Both the position numbers and the translations under genes were made by a program. A stretch of DNA of 64,000 nucleotides from Polyangium sp. 15x6. GTDB lineage: Bacteria; Myxococcota_A; Polyangia; Polyangiales; Polyangiaceae. The notes beneath the pieces are model-generated. The model searched no databases. It was not told the origin of the DNA and saw only the letters and a program-made list of their open reading frames with translations. Location of the stretch: positions 48,382 to 112,381 of the forward strand of contig NZ_JASBQE010000035.1 of assembly GCF_029960785.1 (NCBI RefSeq), read 5' to 3'. Positions within the stretch are counted from its first letter, which is position 1; the number at the start of each line of letters is the position of its first letter. Positions 55,413 to 64,000 of this stretch are shown piece after piece.

Positions 55413-56456
55413 TCACGCAGCCGCCGTTGCCAGCCGATCGCCGTCGCCGTGGTACGACAGCGCCTTCCCTCGGAAGCCGCCGTCGTGCACGCCGAAACGC
55501 GCGCCGAATGTCGAGCGCAGGATCGACCCCACGGCGTCCGCTGCCGAGATGCCACCCACGAGCAATAGACATGCGGCTTTCCGCGCCCCGTCGATCTCGG
55601 AGAGCCCTTGCTCGCCCATGGCCCGCGCGGAGAAGCCCAGACGCACCGAAAGCACTCCGAGCGGCGACAGCGGGCCGAGACGGCTCAGCCATTGCCATTC
55701 CGCGGGCAAGAATGCGCGGCCGAGATACGGGGTGATCTCCACGGTATCGGCTCCACGCAAGAAGCGCAGACGCAAGAGCTCGGCGGCGCTGTCGGGGAAC
55801 CGGTGCGTCGTGTGCGCGGCCGGCTCGAAACGAATACGTACCCCGTCTCCGGCGAGCCGCAGGCCGAGCGCCTGGCAATGGCCTCGGTAAATGCCCTCCG
55901 CGGGCTGGTACCGCCGGGCCGCGAAGACGTCGCGCCGGAAGGCGACGTTGTTTGCATAGAAGTTTCGCGTCGTGCCCTCGCCGAGGGGGCTCGGGAAGTA
56001 CATGAAATCGATCGCGGTCGCGGCGATGCCGAACAGATCGTCCCGGTACGTGGTCCGGCCGGCCACGACCTCGGTGCCCGCATCCGCGGCGAAGGGCGCG
56101 AGCAGGCGCTCGAGCCAGGCGGGGTCGGGCCAGCAATCGGCGTCGCCGAAGACCACGACGTCCGCGGTGGTGGCGTCGAAGCCGCGATTCTTGGCGTCGT
56201 AATATCCCACCTCCGGGCCGATTTCGAGGAACCGCACCTCCCGCCCCGTCGCCTCCCCGAGGCGCGCTTGCTCCCGCGAAGAGAGGCCGTCGTGGGTGAT
56301 CACGATCTCGTCGAGCTCGCGGAGCGGGAACGTCTGCGCCCCGAGGTGGCGGAGCAGGCGCTCGAGGCTCTGCACGATGCGCTCCTTTTCGGTGGTGCCT
56401 CGCAGGTTGTTGGTCTCGAGGACGAGGGCTGTGGTGGGGCGATTCGTGGTCTTCAT
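55413..56456 (-). CDS. family 2 glycosyltransferase
   Basis: 347 residues, GT-A fold of GT2 type: VGYYDAKNRGFDATTADVVV, the metal/nucleotide motif FGDADCWPDP (DAD, a DxD form), TTRNFYANNVAFRRDVFAAR, then a C-terminal part with weak hydrophobic helices. Members transfer a sugar to polysaccharide or lipid carriers on the cytoplasmic side. ATG 56456 has GAGG eight bases upstream. It overlaps the previous gene's TGA as ATGA, so the two glycosyltransferases are translationally coupled and probably act in one glycan pathway. Donor and acceptor unknown. Confidence 0.87.
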   Translation of the reverse strand: MKTTNRPTTALVLETNNLRGTTEKERIVQSLERLLRHLGAQTFPLRELDEIVITHDGLSSREQARLGEATGREVRFLEIGPEVGYYDAKNRGFDATTADVVVFGDADCWPDPAWLERLLAPFAADAGTEVVAGRTTYRDDLFGIAATAIDFMYFPSPLGEGTTRNFYANNVAFRRDVFAARRYQPAEGIYRGHCQALGLRLAGDGVRIRFEPAAHTTHRFPDSAAELLRLRFLRGADTVEITPYLGRAFLPAEWQWLSRLGPLSPLGVLSVRLGFSARAMGEQGLSEIDGARKAACLLLVGGISAADAVGSILRSTFGARFGVHDGGFRGKALSYHGDGDRLATAAA

Positions 56457-57652
56457 GAAGGAACCTCGTTGTGGTGTTGGGTGGAGACAGCGCGCATCCG
56501 CCGCAGAGGGGCGGATGCGGCGATATCGAGGAGACAGCGGGCCCAGCTCTCGTGGATCCTGCCCACGAGGGCGGACGCCGAGGGGCGCGCGAGGGCCGCG
56601 CCCGCCGAGGGGCCGAGGGCGCGGAGGGAGCCGCGCAGGCGGGCCTCGAGGCGGCCGGGGGCGTCGATCTCGACGCCGACGAACGCGCCCGCGGGGCACG
56701 ACGCGAAGACAGCCGTATTTTGCCGTTGCTCCGGCTGGTCCGTGAGGAGCGCGAGGAGCGGGACCCCGAAGAGCCGCGCCATCCCCACCGCGCCCATGCC
56801 CGGCGCCGAGACGAGCAGATCCGCCGCGGCCGCGACGCTGCCGAAATCGGGATCGTAAGGCCGAAAGGCAGGGCGCGCGGCATACCCCTCGCCCACCGCG
56901 TGCATCACGTATCCCTCCGCGGCGAGGGATTCTTCGATGGCCGAGGCCACGGCCGGATCCGCGAAATGGGGATTGAGGTACACGGCCGCGAGGCGCGCGC
57001 CCGGGGCGAGGCCGAGCGAGGCCCGCACGTCGGCCGCGGACCTCCGCGGCGACGCGACGATGGGCAGGAGGCGGTGGCTCCGCCGCGCAGGGTCCCGATC
57101 CCCGGCGAGCGGCGCGGCGAGGGTATGCTCGATCCGCGCGTGGGCCCGATCTCGCAAGGCCCGCACGAGCGCGCCGAATCCCTTGTGGGCGAGCGCCGGG
57201 CCGCGGCCCTCGAAATGGCCCTCGATGGCGCGCCAGATGTTCTCGCCATACACGTGGACCACGGGGCACGGGAGCGCGTGGCCCTCGCCGGCCGGGCGCG
57301 AGCCGGTGAGGAGCAAGAGCGGGTGGAAATCGTTCACCACGTACGCCGCGCCCCGGGCAAACTCGGAGAGGCGGCCGAGATCCGCGGCGCCGCGGCTCGG
57401 GGTGAAGAGATATCGCAGGATACATGCCTCGGTCCGGGCCCGGGCCATGTTCTGGTGGGCGTCGTAGACCAAGCTGTAATGGGCGGACAAAAGCTCGGAG
57501 GGCGTGCCAAGGGCCTGGAGGAAGGTCCGACCGTCCTCCGAGGTGGTGATCACGTCCACGCGAACGCCGCGCCGGGCGAGCAGGCCCCGCACCAGGTGAG
57601 CGCGCATCAAATGGCCGCGGGCGTCCGCGGCGGCGAGCCATACGATCCGCAA
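56453..57652 (-). CDS. GT-B glycosyltransferase (MurG/GT28-like)
   Basis: 399 residues. N-terminal domain starts MRIVWLAAADARGHLMRAHL, as in GT-B enzymes (GxGHxxR region). The C-terminal donor domain includes RLAAVYLNPHFADPAVASAI, ADLLVSAPGMGAVGMARLFG and VPLLALLTDQPEQRQNTAVF, the last two like the nucleotide-sugar site of MurG/UGT proteins. Soluble, membrane-associated at most. The start is TTG at 57652, supported by GGGAGG five bases upstream. Coupled to the GT2 gene by ATGA. Product unknown. Confidence 0.78.
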   Translation of the reverse strand: MRIVWLAAADARGHLMRAHLVRGLLARRGVRVDVITTSEDGRTFLQALGTPSELLSAHYSLVYDAHQNMARARTEACILRYLFTPSRGAADLGRLSEFARGAAYVVNDFHPLLLLTGSRPAGEGHALPCPVVHVYGENIWRAIEGHFEGRGPALAHKGFGALVRALRDRAHARIEHTLAAPLAGDRDPARRSHRLLPIVASPRRSAADVRASLGLAPGARLAAVYLNPHFADPAVASAIEESLAAEGYVMHAVGEGYAARPAFRPYDPDFGSVAAAADLLVSAPGMGAVGMARLFGVPLLALLTDQPEQRQNTAVFASCPAGAFVGVEIDAPGRLEARLRGSLRALGPSAGAALARPSASALVGRIHESWARCLLDIAASAPLRRMRAVSTQHHNEVPS

Positions 57653-57703
57653 GGCAACCTCCCTTCGACACGAGGAGGTTGCACCCGCCGTATGGACGGC
57701 GCG

Positions 57704-59212
57704 CTAGCGCGGAGGTGAAACGTCGTCGGAATGGATGTGGACGCCGTGTGAAACGATCGGGAGGCGGAGGGTGAAGAGCGCGCCTCGCCCCGGCTTCGAT
57801 GCGGCCACGAGGGTGCCGCCGTGGGCCTCGACGATGGCCTTGGCGAGGGCGAGGCCGAGGCCCGTGCCCTGCCCCTTTCCCGCGGGCCGGTCCGTGAAGA
57901 ATCGGTCGAAGATACGCGGCAGGTTTTCCGGTGGGATGCCGGGACCGGTGTCCTCGACCTCGATCACGCATTGCCCCGCGTCCACGCGCACGCGCGCCCG
58001 CACGGCGCCGCCCTCGCCGGCGAAATCGGCGGCGTTGTCGAGCAGGTTGCGGACCGCCGCCTCGATGCGGGCCGGGACGACCTCGACCGGCGCAGGCGCG
58101 ACGTCGAGCTCGAAGGTGATGCCCGCGTGGCGCTCGTCCTTCTGGAGGGCCGAGGCGATGACGGCGACGAGCTCCGCGGCGTCGAGCGCCGTCCGCTCCT
58201 CGCTGGGCAAGCCAGCCTCGGCGCGCGCGAGCTCGAGGAACTGGCTCACGAGCGCGTCGAGCCGCTTGCTCGAATCGAAGAGGACCTGGCGCAGGCGCTC
58301 GATCCGCTCCGGGTTCGGCGGGCCCTCGCCAGGCAGGGCCTCGGCGGCGGCGCGCACGGCGGCGACCGGGCTCTTCAGCTCGTGGACGAGGTCGGCCATG
58401 AAGGCGTGGTTCTTCTGGCTGCGCTCGGCGATCGCGGCGAGCAGGGTGTTGAAGGCGCCCGCGAGGTCGCCGATCTCGTCCTTTTCGCGCACGGGGATCG
58501 GCGGGCCGGAGAGGGGGCGCGGGGCACGCTCGAGGACCTCGGCGCGGAGCTCCTCGATGGGCCGGACGATGCGGCGGCCGAGCCACCAAGCGAGCGCGAG
58601 GCCGCCGACGAGCACGAAGAAGCTCAACTTGAGGAGCGGGTACCGCACGTCGGAGATGGCGCGAATGACGCGCGGCGAGCTCTTCTGCGCGAGCACGACG
58701 CGCGCGGACGTCGTCGAGGAGACACGCAGGGCCGCATGGCACACGAGGAGCTTGCCCCCGAGCGCGCGCTCGCAGCCCTCGGCGTGCCCCTCGGCGAGCG
58801 CGCGCTGGACCTCGGGACGCTCGGCGAGGCGCGGCGCGAGCTCCTCGTAGGTGCGGAGCGTGGGCGCGCCCTCGGGGCCGAAGAAAAGATCGCCGATCCG
58901 GTCGCGCAGCGAGGTGGCCGGATCGTGATCGTGATCCGCGAGGACGACCCCCGCGGCGTCGATCACGCGGAGCCGCACCCGCTCGCCCGCCGCGGCTTCT
59001 TCGATCGACGTCGCGAGCGTGGAGGATACGTCGGGGGTCGTGGTGACGAGCGATCGAGCCGCCTCGGCTGCGCGAAGGACGCGGGCGCGCACGCGATCCT
59101 CTTCGCCTGCGTCGTCGTACCGGGCGCCGAAGACGATCCCCACGGGCGCGAGGACGACCGCGAGGACCACGGCGAACGTGCGACGCCGGAGCGAGTGTCT
59201 CCTAGGCGCCAC
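57704..59212 (-). CDS. membrane sensor histidine kinase (HAMP)
   Basis: 502 residues: membrane helix (~12-29), periplasmic sensor (~30-195), second helix (LLKLSFFVLVGGLALAWWLG), HAMP (~215-265), HisKA with phospho-His in FMADLVHELKSPVAAVRAAA, HATPase motifs RNLLDNAADFAGE, EDTGPGIPPENLP and GQGTGLGLALAKAIVEAHGG. Similar to CreC-type kinases. The start is GTG at 59212, overlapping the response regulator's end by 11 bp, so the two form an operon. The signal is unknown. Confidence 0.92.
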   Translation of the reverse strand: MAPRRHSLRRRTFAVVLAVVLAPVGIVFGARYDDAGEEDRVRARVLRAAEAARSLVTTTPDVSSTLATSIEEAAAGERVRLRVIDAAGVVLADHDHDPATSLRDRIGDLFFGPEGAPTLRTYEELAPRLAERPEVQRALAEGHAEGCERALGGKLLVCHAALRVSSTTSARVVLAQKSSPRVIRAISDVRYPLLKLSFFVLVGGLALAWWLGRRIVRPIEELRAEVLERAPRPLSGPPIPVREKDEIGDLAGAFNTLLAAIAERSQKNHAFMADLVHELKSPVAAVRAAAEALPGEGPPNPERIERLRQVLFDSSKRLDALVSQFLELARAEAGLPSEERTALDAAELVAVIASALQKDERHAGITFELDVAPAPVEVVPARIEAAVRNLLDNAADFAGEGGAVRARVRVDAGQCVIEVEDTGPGIPPENLPRIFDRFFTDRPAGKGQGTGLGLALAKAIVEAHGGTLVAASKPGRGALFTLRLPIVSHGVHIHSDDVSPPR

Positions 59213-59900
59213 GGTCCTTGTACCGGTACCCGGCGCCGACCACGGTCTCGATGCCGTCGAAGGCCGGCTCCACGGCCTCGAACTTGCGGCGCAGGCGCCG
59301 CACGTAGGTGTCGACGAGGCGCGCGTCGACGACGCTCTCGTCGCCGCGCGCGAGCTCGAGCAGCCGCTCGCGCGAGAAGACCACGCCCGGGCGGGCGACG
59401 AGCGCTTCGAGGAGGCGGAACTCGGTGAGGGTGACGGCGATCGGCGTGTCGCGGTAGCGCGCCTCGATCCGCTCTGGATCGAGGCGCAGCGGCCCCGCAG
59501 CGATCACGCCCCGGGCCGTCTCGGCGCTACCGAGCGTCTGCTTCCGGCGCAGGAGCGCGTGGACCCGCAGGAGGAGCACGCGGGTGCTGAAGGGCTTGGC
59601 CACGTAGTCATCGGCGCCGAGCTCGAGCCCGAGCGCCTCGTCGATCTCGGAGTCCCGCGAGGTGAGCAGGATGAGCGGCACGAGGTTGCCCGCCTCGCGC
59701 AGGCGCCGGCACAAGCTGAAGCCGTCGAGGCGGGGCATGTTGACGTCGCTGATCACGAGATCCGGGCGATCCTGCGTGACACGAGCGAGCCCCTCGATCC
59801 CGTCCTTCGCGACGATCGCCTCGTGCCCCGCGTCCTCGAACGCGAGGGAGAGCACGGAGGCAAGCGCAGCGTCATCCTCGATGAGGAGCAGTTTTCCCAT
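59202..59900 (-). CDS. OmpR/PhoB-family response regulator
   Basis: 232 residues. Receiver: KLLLIEDDAALASVLSLAFE, phospho-Asp in LVISDVNMPRLDG, LTSRDSEIDEALGLELGADD, Lys in YVAKPF. Winged helix: IAVTLTEFRLLEALVARPGV, VVDARLVDTYVRRLRRKFEA, IETVVGAGYRYKD. ATG 59900 begins at the normal family start; the ribosome-binding site is weak. First gene of the two-component operon with the kinase 57704-59212. Confidence 0.93.
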   Translation of the reverse strand: MGKLLLIEDDAALASVLSLAFEDAGHEAIVAKDGIEGLARVTQDRPDLVISDVNMPRLDGFSLCRRLREAGNLVPLILLTSRDSEIDEALGLELGADDYVAKPFSTRVLLLRVHALLRRKQTLGSAETARGVIAAGPLRLDPERIEARYRDTPIAVTLTEFRLLEALVARPGVVFSRERLLELARGDESVVDARLVDTYVRRLRRKFEAVEPAFDGIETVVGAGYRYKDRGA

Positions 59901-60004
59901 GCGTGCGAGGACCGGAGGATCGGACACGCCCGGAGCGACGTCAATGCACCTCTGCTTTCGCTCCCCTTCCCCACCCCATCGGCTCCAGCGGCTTGCTCGG
60001 CGGC

Positions 60005-61108
60005 TCAGAGGCCGAGGTGCGGATGTCCGACAGGAATCTTGAATCGAATCTGCTTGCCGAAACGTCGAGCGAGCCTGCTCCGCCACGGACCATCGATTTC
60101 CAGTTCACCCAGAGGTGGCGGCTCATAGTTCGGGGCGCCTACGCGGGCCACCCTCACGATCGAGGCACGCCGATCCCCGGTGGACCCGATACGGATCTCC
60201 TCGATACCCGAGAGCCTTTCGGCATTGCTGTAGAGCAACGCGGCGCCCCGGTTCGTGAGCGTATCGGTGAAATCGAGTCGTCGGAGCTGAGGAAGGAGCG
60301 GCGACGCCAGGATCACTTCGAGCAGCTCGTCGCCCTTCGACTCACAGGCCCAGACCTCGCGAAGCTTCGGCATGGCGCGGGCGGAGCTCAACATCTGCGC
60401 GGACCAACGTAGGCTGTCCGCATGACTCCCACGTGGTCGTAGGACCAGGATCTCCAGGTCGGGCCACGAGGCATCCACGTCGGAAGGCCTCCAGTCCACC
60501 TGCTGATCACGCACGTCCAGCATTCGAATGCCATGGAAGGGGCCCGCTCCGAAATGCGACGTGCCGTTGTACGTTCCGAGGCGTCCGGGTCTCGCGAAGA
60601 TCGAGCGGAGAGGGTCGATGGAGACGCTCGACGCGCCACTGACGAAGAGGGACTCGAGGGTCTGCGGGCGACGTTCAGCTACGCGTTCGACCAGCCAGGG
60701 AGCCGCACCTCCGCTCGTGATGCCGAGCGAGAGCCTTCTGAGCAACCTCGTGTAGGGATGGACGAGGACGGCTTCCACCTGCTCGCGGCTGGTGGCATCG
60801 CCTTCATGAATCTGCAAGGTCAGCTCGCGAAGGAAGCCTCGCGCCCAGACGAACGGCCAGCCGTGCATACACGATGACAAGAACGGGGCCAGCGCGTAGA
60901 GTTCCCTGTTCTGCCGCTCCAGGATGGCATGTCGTTCGTCGCGGTTCGGTTTCCGCCCCTGTCGCTCCGAGGCGCAATCGAAAAGGATCAACTCCGCGCG
61001 AGGGTCACCGTTTTCGGCGAGCCAGCGGCCGTACGCCTCGTATAGCCCGAGGTCGTCCGGTGAAGCGACCAGGAGGGCTTCCAGCTCCGGATGTTCCCGA
61101 TGGACCAA
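60005..61108 (-). CDS. TIGR02996-domain protein with LRR-like repeats
   Basis: 367 residues. The N-terminus LEALLVASPDDLGLYEAYGR / WLAENGDPRAELI is the TIGR02996 repeat-companion domain, abundant in Myxococcota and Planctomycetes. The rest has irregular leucine-rich segments (RRLSLGITSGGAAPWLVERV, LRRLDFTDTLTNRGAALLYS). A cytoplasmic protein-interaction role is inferred. The start is TTG at 61108, supported by GAGAGGGG five bases upstream; no ATG fits the domain start. A hairpin precedes it at 61124-61148. Confidence 0.8.
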   Translation of the reverse strand: MVHREHPELEALLVASPDDLGLYEAYGRWLAENGDPRAELILFDCASERQGRKPNRDERHAILERQNRELYALAPFLSSCMHGWPFVWARGFLRELTLQIHEGDATSREQVEAVLVHPYTRLLRRLSLGITSGGAAPWLVERVAERRPQTLESLFVSGASSVSIDPLRSIFARPGRLGTYNGTSHFGAGPFHGIRMLDVRDQQVDWRPSDVDASWPDLEILVLRPRGSHADSLRWSAQMLSSARAMPKLREVWACESKGDELLEVILASPLLPQLRRLDFTDTLTNRGAALLYSNAERLSGIEEIRIGSTGDRRASIVRVARVGAPNYEPPPLGELEIDGPWRSRLARRFGKQIRFKIPVGHPHLGL

Positions 61109-61123
61109 GTGCGCCCCTCTCGC

Positions 61124-61148
61124 AGAGCGCCGAACTGTTCGGCGCTCT
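61124..61148 (-). terminator. strong hairpin at the lipoprotein gene end
   Basis: AGAGCGCCGAA/TTCGGCGCTCT, an 11-bp perfect stem with a 3-base loop, overlapping the stop of the 153-aa lipoprotein gene. No T-run follows, so it may be a Rho-dependent terminator, an mRNA stabiliser or an attenuator placed just ahead of the next gene's ribosome-binding site. Confidence 0.45.
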
Positions 61149-61608
61149 AGTGATGCGTCGCGCCCGACGCGATGTACGACCGCTCCGTTCCGACCGCGCA
61201 GGTCGCGAACGCCTTGCAGTCGGCCGCCGCCTCGCAGGCGTCGCCCTGCTTGAGCAGCCGCTCCAGCTGGTCGGCTGGCGTGCGGGTCGCCATCGCGTTG
61301 CACATCGCGTCGATCTTCGCGGGCTCCATGTCGCTCTCCCACTGGACGCGTGATTCCTTCAGGACCACGTCGCGCCCCTCGGTCTTGACGCGCTCGCCGA
61401 TGCCCTTCGGCATGTCGAGCTCGATGCGGAGGTCGAGCACGGCGGACAGGTAGTCGTCGTTGCACGTGGCCTGCCGCGCGTAGTAGCGATGGCACATCGG
61501 CCCGAGATCGGCGATGGTGCGCGCGTCGGACGTTGCAGGTGGCGGAGAGGAGGACCCGCCACACGCGGCGAGCAGGAGCACGAGGACGAAGCTGCGGCCA
61601 GACGACAT
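61147..61608 (-). CDS. hypothetical lipoprotein, 153 aa
   Basis: Signal MSSGRSFVLVLLLAAC with a clear lipobox, then a Ser/Pro linker. The mature part is helical with paired Cys (LGPMCHRYYARQATCNDDYL, ACEAAADCKAFATC), probably disulphide-bonded. No family recognised. ATG 61608 was chosen for the signal peptide. The gene precedes the TIGR02996 gene on the same strand. Confidence 0.7.
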   Translation of the reverse strand: MSSGRSFVLVLLLAACGGSSSPPPATSDARTIADLGPMCHRYYARQATCNDDYLSAVLDLRIELDMPKGIGERVKTEGRDVVLKESRVQWESDMEPAKIDAMCNAMATRTPADQLERLLKQGDACEAAADCKAFATCAVGTERSYIASGATHH

Positions 61609-61664
61609 GCCGCGATGATACGTCACGGCGGCGCGCGGAGGGTAGTGTCCGCCATGGGGAACGC

Positions 61665-62117
61665 CTACTTCTTCACGAGCGTCGAGCAGATGGCGAGCGC
61701 TTGCTTCGCTTTCTCGAGCGTCGGCGGCGCCTCCGGCGGACGCGACGAGCATTGCACCACCGTTTCGCCCTTCTGGTACAGGCGTAGCACCGGGAACGTC
61801 TTGCCGTCTTTCCCGTCGTCCTTGGAGATGAAGCCGTCGGCCGTCTCGACGTGGAAGCCCTTCGACCCGAAATTTTCCTTCTCATCGGCCAGCGTGCCCT
61901 CGGTGGGGTGCACGTCGATGACGTAGCCGTCGAGCTTGATGCTGATCTTGCCGAATTTTTCCGGTGGGGCAGTCACGCCAGGAGGCAGGCCGATCGCCAA
62001 CCCCTCGAAACCATCGCCCCCCTGCAGCTCGACGAGAGGCAGCTCGTCTTTCTTCGAGCAACCGGAGGCGGCAATCGCGGCGATGAAGAGCAATCCGAGG
62101 CCGAATGTTCGCTTCAT
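61665..62117 (-). CDS. hypothetical lipoprotein, 150 aa
   Basis: Signal MKRTFGLGLLFIAAIAASGC with lipobox (ASGC), then charged KKDE. The mature ~130 residues are mixed alpha/beta (FGKISIKLDGYVIDVHPTEG, VLRLYQKGETVVQCSS). No known family. The next gene start (61608) lies 56 bp downstream on the same strand, so the two lipoproteins may be co-transcribed. Confidence 0.72.
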   Translation of the reverse strand: MKRTFGLGLLFIAAIAASGCSKKDELPLVELQGGDGFEGLAIGLPPGVTAPPEKFGKISIKLDGYVIDVHPTEGTLADEKENFGSKGFHVETADGFISKDDGKDGKTFPVLRLYQKGETVVQCSSRPPEAPPTLEKAKQALAICSTLVKK

Positions 62118-62372
62118 GGGGGCGCGATTGTAGAGCCGAACCTCCGCCGTCGACGCGTTACGGTGTTCGCGTTTCTCCTTCCCGGTGAGGAGGCCCGTTC
62201 GCGCGCTCGCGGGAGCTCGTCGCCACGGTGCCCGAGGCTACCGTTCGCATCTCGAAGCGGAGGAGGACGGCCAGGCACATGCGCTTCAGGCGTCGTCGTC
62301 GATTGGGTGTCCCTCCGTCGATTCTGGCCTCGGCCGCTTCATCCGCTACAACTGGACGGATAAGGAGACTTC

Positions 62373-63374
62373 ATGAAGCGCCCTCTCGCGAATCCCCCGT
62401 TCGACCCCCAGATCGCGCCGCTCCTGCCGGCCCTGGAGGGATATGTGCCGGTCGGCATGACGCCCGACCGCCTGGCGCATTTCCGGGCATTGAAGATGCC
62501 GACCATCGAGGAAATCATCGGCGACCTGCCCGTCCAGTGCGTCGACCACACGATCACCGGCTACGACGGCGCGGAGATCGTCGTCTCGGTGATCTCCCGC
62601 AAGGACCACCAAAAGCCCGGCCCCGGGATCTACAACATCCACGGGGGCGGCATGGTCATGTGCAATCGGTTCGCGGCGGTCCACCCGCTGGTGGACTGGG
62701 CCATGAAGCACGACGCGGTGGGCGTCACCGTCGAATACCGCCTTTCGCCCGAGCACCCGGCCCCGATCCCCGTCGAGGATTGTTATGCCGGCCTCGCATG
62801 GATGGCGGAACATGCCGAGGAGCTCGGGTTCGACCCCGAGTGCCTGGTCATCTTCGGCGGCAGCGGCGGCGGCGGGCTCGCGGCGGGCACGACGCTCCTT
62901 GCGCGCGACCGGAAGGGACCGAAACTGGCCGGACAATTGCTTCAGTGTCCGATGATCGACGACCGCAACGAGACGGTCTCCTCCCACCAGTACCAGGGCA
63001 CCGGCATCTGGGATCGCACGAGCAACCTGACGGCCTGGACGGCCGTGCTCGGCGACAGGCGTGGCACCGAAAACGTTTCTCCCTACTCCGCGCCGGCGCG
63101 CGCCATCGACTTGCGTGGCCTGCCGCCGACGTTCATCGACGTCGGCGCCGCCGAGGTGTTCCGTGACGAGGACGTGGCTTACGCCAGCGCCATCTGGGCC
63201 GCCGGCGGCGATTGCGAGCTGCACGTATGGGGCGGCGCTTTCCACGGGTTCTACGACATCGCCCCCGAGTCGGAGATCTCCAAGGCCTGCCTCGCCGCGC
63301 GCGAGGCCTGGCTCGCCAGGCTGCTTTCCCGCTGGCGCGCGAAGCAAGTGCCCGCCGGCGAAGACCGTCGCTGA
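62373..63374 (+). CDS. HSL-family alpha/beta hydrolase (esterase)
   Basis: 333 residues, soluble. Oxyanion-hole HGGG in YNIHGGGMVMCN; nucleophile elbow FGGSGGGGLAAG (GGSGGG where most members have GDSAGG); Asp in FIDVGAAEVFRDED; His in GGAFHGFYD. These are the features of hormone-sensitive-lipase-type esterases acting on short-chain esters. The elbow change keeps the Ser. ATG 62373 has AAGGAG upstream. No operon partner is visible; the substrate is unknown. Confidence 0.9.
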   Translation: MKRPLANPPFDPQIAPLLPALEGYVPVGMTPDRLAHFRALKMPTIEEIIGDLPVQCVDHTITGYDGAEIVVSVISRKDHQKPGPGIYNIHGGGMVMCNRFAAVHPLVDWAMKHDAVGVTVEYRLSPEHPAPIPVEDCYAGLAWMAEHAEELGFDPECLVIFGGSGGGGLAAGTTLLARDRKGPKLAGQLLQCPMIDDRNETVSSHQYQGTGIWDRTSNLTAWTAVLGDRRGTENVSPYSAPARAIDLRGLPPTFIDVGAAEVFRDEDVAYASAIWAAGGDCELHVWGGAFHGFYDIAPESEISKACLAAREAWLARLLSRWRAKQVPAGEDRR

Positions 63375-63544
63375 TCCCCTCCCCGCTCGCGCCCTCTGCC
63401 GGCGGACCCAGGCCGGCCCCCGTCGGGCGGACGATCGCTTTTTGATATCCCCACGATAAGAGCTCCAATCCCCCTGAATACGCGACGAGGAGGTCCCCTC
63501 CTACGGTGCTCCGCGGGCCCCTGTTCGTGTTCTGACATTCGCGG

Positions 63545-63574
63545 TTGACAGGCGCAGTGGGCCCTATCTACGTT
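63545..63574 (+). promoter_or_regulatory. possible promoter of the Gly-rich lipoprotein gene
   Basis: TTGACA at 63545-63550 and TACGTT at 63569-63574 with an 18-bp spacer, 22 bp before the start codon. The -10 is poor. Confidence 0.3.
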
Positions 63575-63595
63575 CAATCCCCGACGGGAGGTCCA

Positions 63596-64000
63596 ATGCG
63601 GGGTTCTCTTACACTTGGTGTGCTCCTTGTGCTTCTGGGCTGTAACAGCGGCGGCGGCAACGGCGGTGAAGGAGGTGGGGCCGCCAGCACGTCCGTCGGT
63701 GGAGGGACGGCATCGAGCGGCAGCGGGGGGCAAGGCGGCACAGGGGGCATGGGAATGGGCGGAGCCGGCGCCGGGGGCAGCGGCGGCATGGCCGGCACCG
63801 GGGGTGACGCGACCGGCGGACAGGGCGGCGTCGGCGGAGGCGGAGGCTCGGGTGGCATCGGCGGCTCGGGCGGAGGCGGCACCGGAGGCTCGGGTGGCGG
63901 CGGCGGCGGAGGCTCGGGCGGCACTGGCGGCTCGGGCGGCGGCGGCGGAGGCTCGGGCGGAGGCGGCACCGGCGGCTCGGGCGGCGGCGGCGGAGGCTCG
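63596..64000 (+). CDS. Gly-rich lipoprotein (cut by right edge)
   Basis: 135 codons visible. Signal MRGSLTLGVLLVLLGC with lipobox Cys16, then Gly/Ser/Thr/Ala repeats (GGTGGSGGGGGGGSGGTGG) to the edge. GGGAGG lies just before ATG 63596. Such a long Gly linker usually tethers a folded domain, which would lie beyond the window. Function unknown. Confidence 0.75.
   Translation, partial: MRGSLTLGVLLVLLGCNSGGGNGGEGGGAASTSVGGGTASSGSGGQGGTGGMGMGGAGAGGSGGMAGTGGDATGGQGGVGGGGGSGGIGGSGGGGTGGSGGGGGGGSGGTGGSGGGGGGSGGGGTGGSGGGGGGS

Overview
The window is GC-rich DNA that looks like a chromosome segment of a myxobacterium, most likely in the Polyangium/Sorangium group. Reasons: two C-terminal Cys / hydrophobic / Arg tails of the MYXO-CTERM type, a TIGR02996-type protein, several Gly/Ser-linker lipoproteins, a MopE-like motif, very large Ser/Thr kinases with AAA, GAF and STAS parts, and many two-component proteins. 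No rRNA, tRNA, CRISPR array, phage block or IS element was recognised. Species assignment is inference from these traits only.

Layout. 1-6385 (minus): a type VI secretion cargo operon, vgrG - DUF2169 - rhs, with gaps of 6-8 bp; the Rhs C-terminal toxin lies outside the left edge. 6521-7741: a divergent cytochrome P450. 7753-16244: secreted or lipid-anchored proteins (FG-GAP propeller, lipoproteins) ending in a large beta-propeller/di-heme cytochrome. 16636-21795: a 1719-residue kinase/AAA/GAF/STAS protein. 22108-27261 (minus): lipoprotein isoamylase and an M4 metalloprotease with a lamin-tail domain. 27915-30074: a transmembrane Ser/Thr kinase whose outer part is a di-heme cytochrome c peroxidase, the most unusual gene here. 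30439-36946 (minus): a DUF1348 protein, then a likely operon of a cytokinin-dehydrogenase-like flavoprotein, a HEAT-like MYXO-CTERM protein and an AAA/winged-helix regulator. 37139-42409: small hypotheticals, a frameshifted M50-like membrane protein, an ExbD-like protein, an RsbR-like PAS-PAS-STAS protein, a protease remnant and a DUF1801 protein with a histone-H1-like tail. 42426-48291: a giant hybrid histidine kinase, a FixJ-type regulator and a divergent REC-histidine kinase. 48401-53926: a broken lipoprotein gene, a TonB-dependent receptor, small hypotheticals and a degenerate 21/42-bp tandem repeat. 54298-59900 (minus): a lipoprotein, two glycosyltransferases and a two-component system. 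60005-64000: a TIGR02996 protein, lipoproteins, an HSL-type esterase and a Gly-rich lipoprotein cut by the right edge.

The strongest non-coding signal is a family of five ~270-325 bp palindromic elements (12541, 21813, 30099, 53949 and 55091). All lie in gene-free gaps. Four follow a gene end within about 30 bp, three of these sit exactly at convergent gene ends, and the fifth begins 11 bp past another gene's stop. They occur in both orientations. Each is built of two mutually inverted arms carrying hairpins, and the hairpin stems show paired (compensatory) base changes between copies. This suggests selected secondary structure, possibly bidirectional terminators or a mobile palindromic element.

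How the genes may work together: the window is dominated by sensing and envelope functions. Two kinases and two STAS proteins suggest stressosome-like signalling, and the peroxidase-kinase fusion suggests redox or peroxide sensing across the membrane. These links are inferred from domains and not shown by the sequence.
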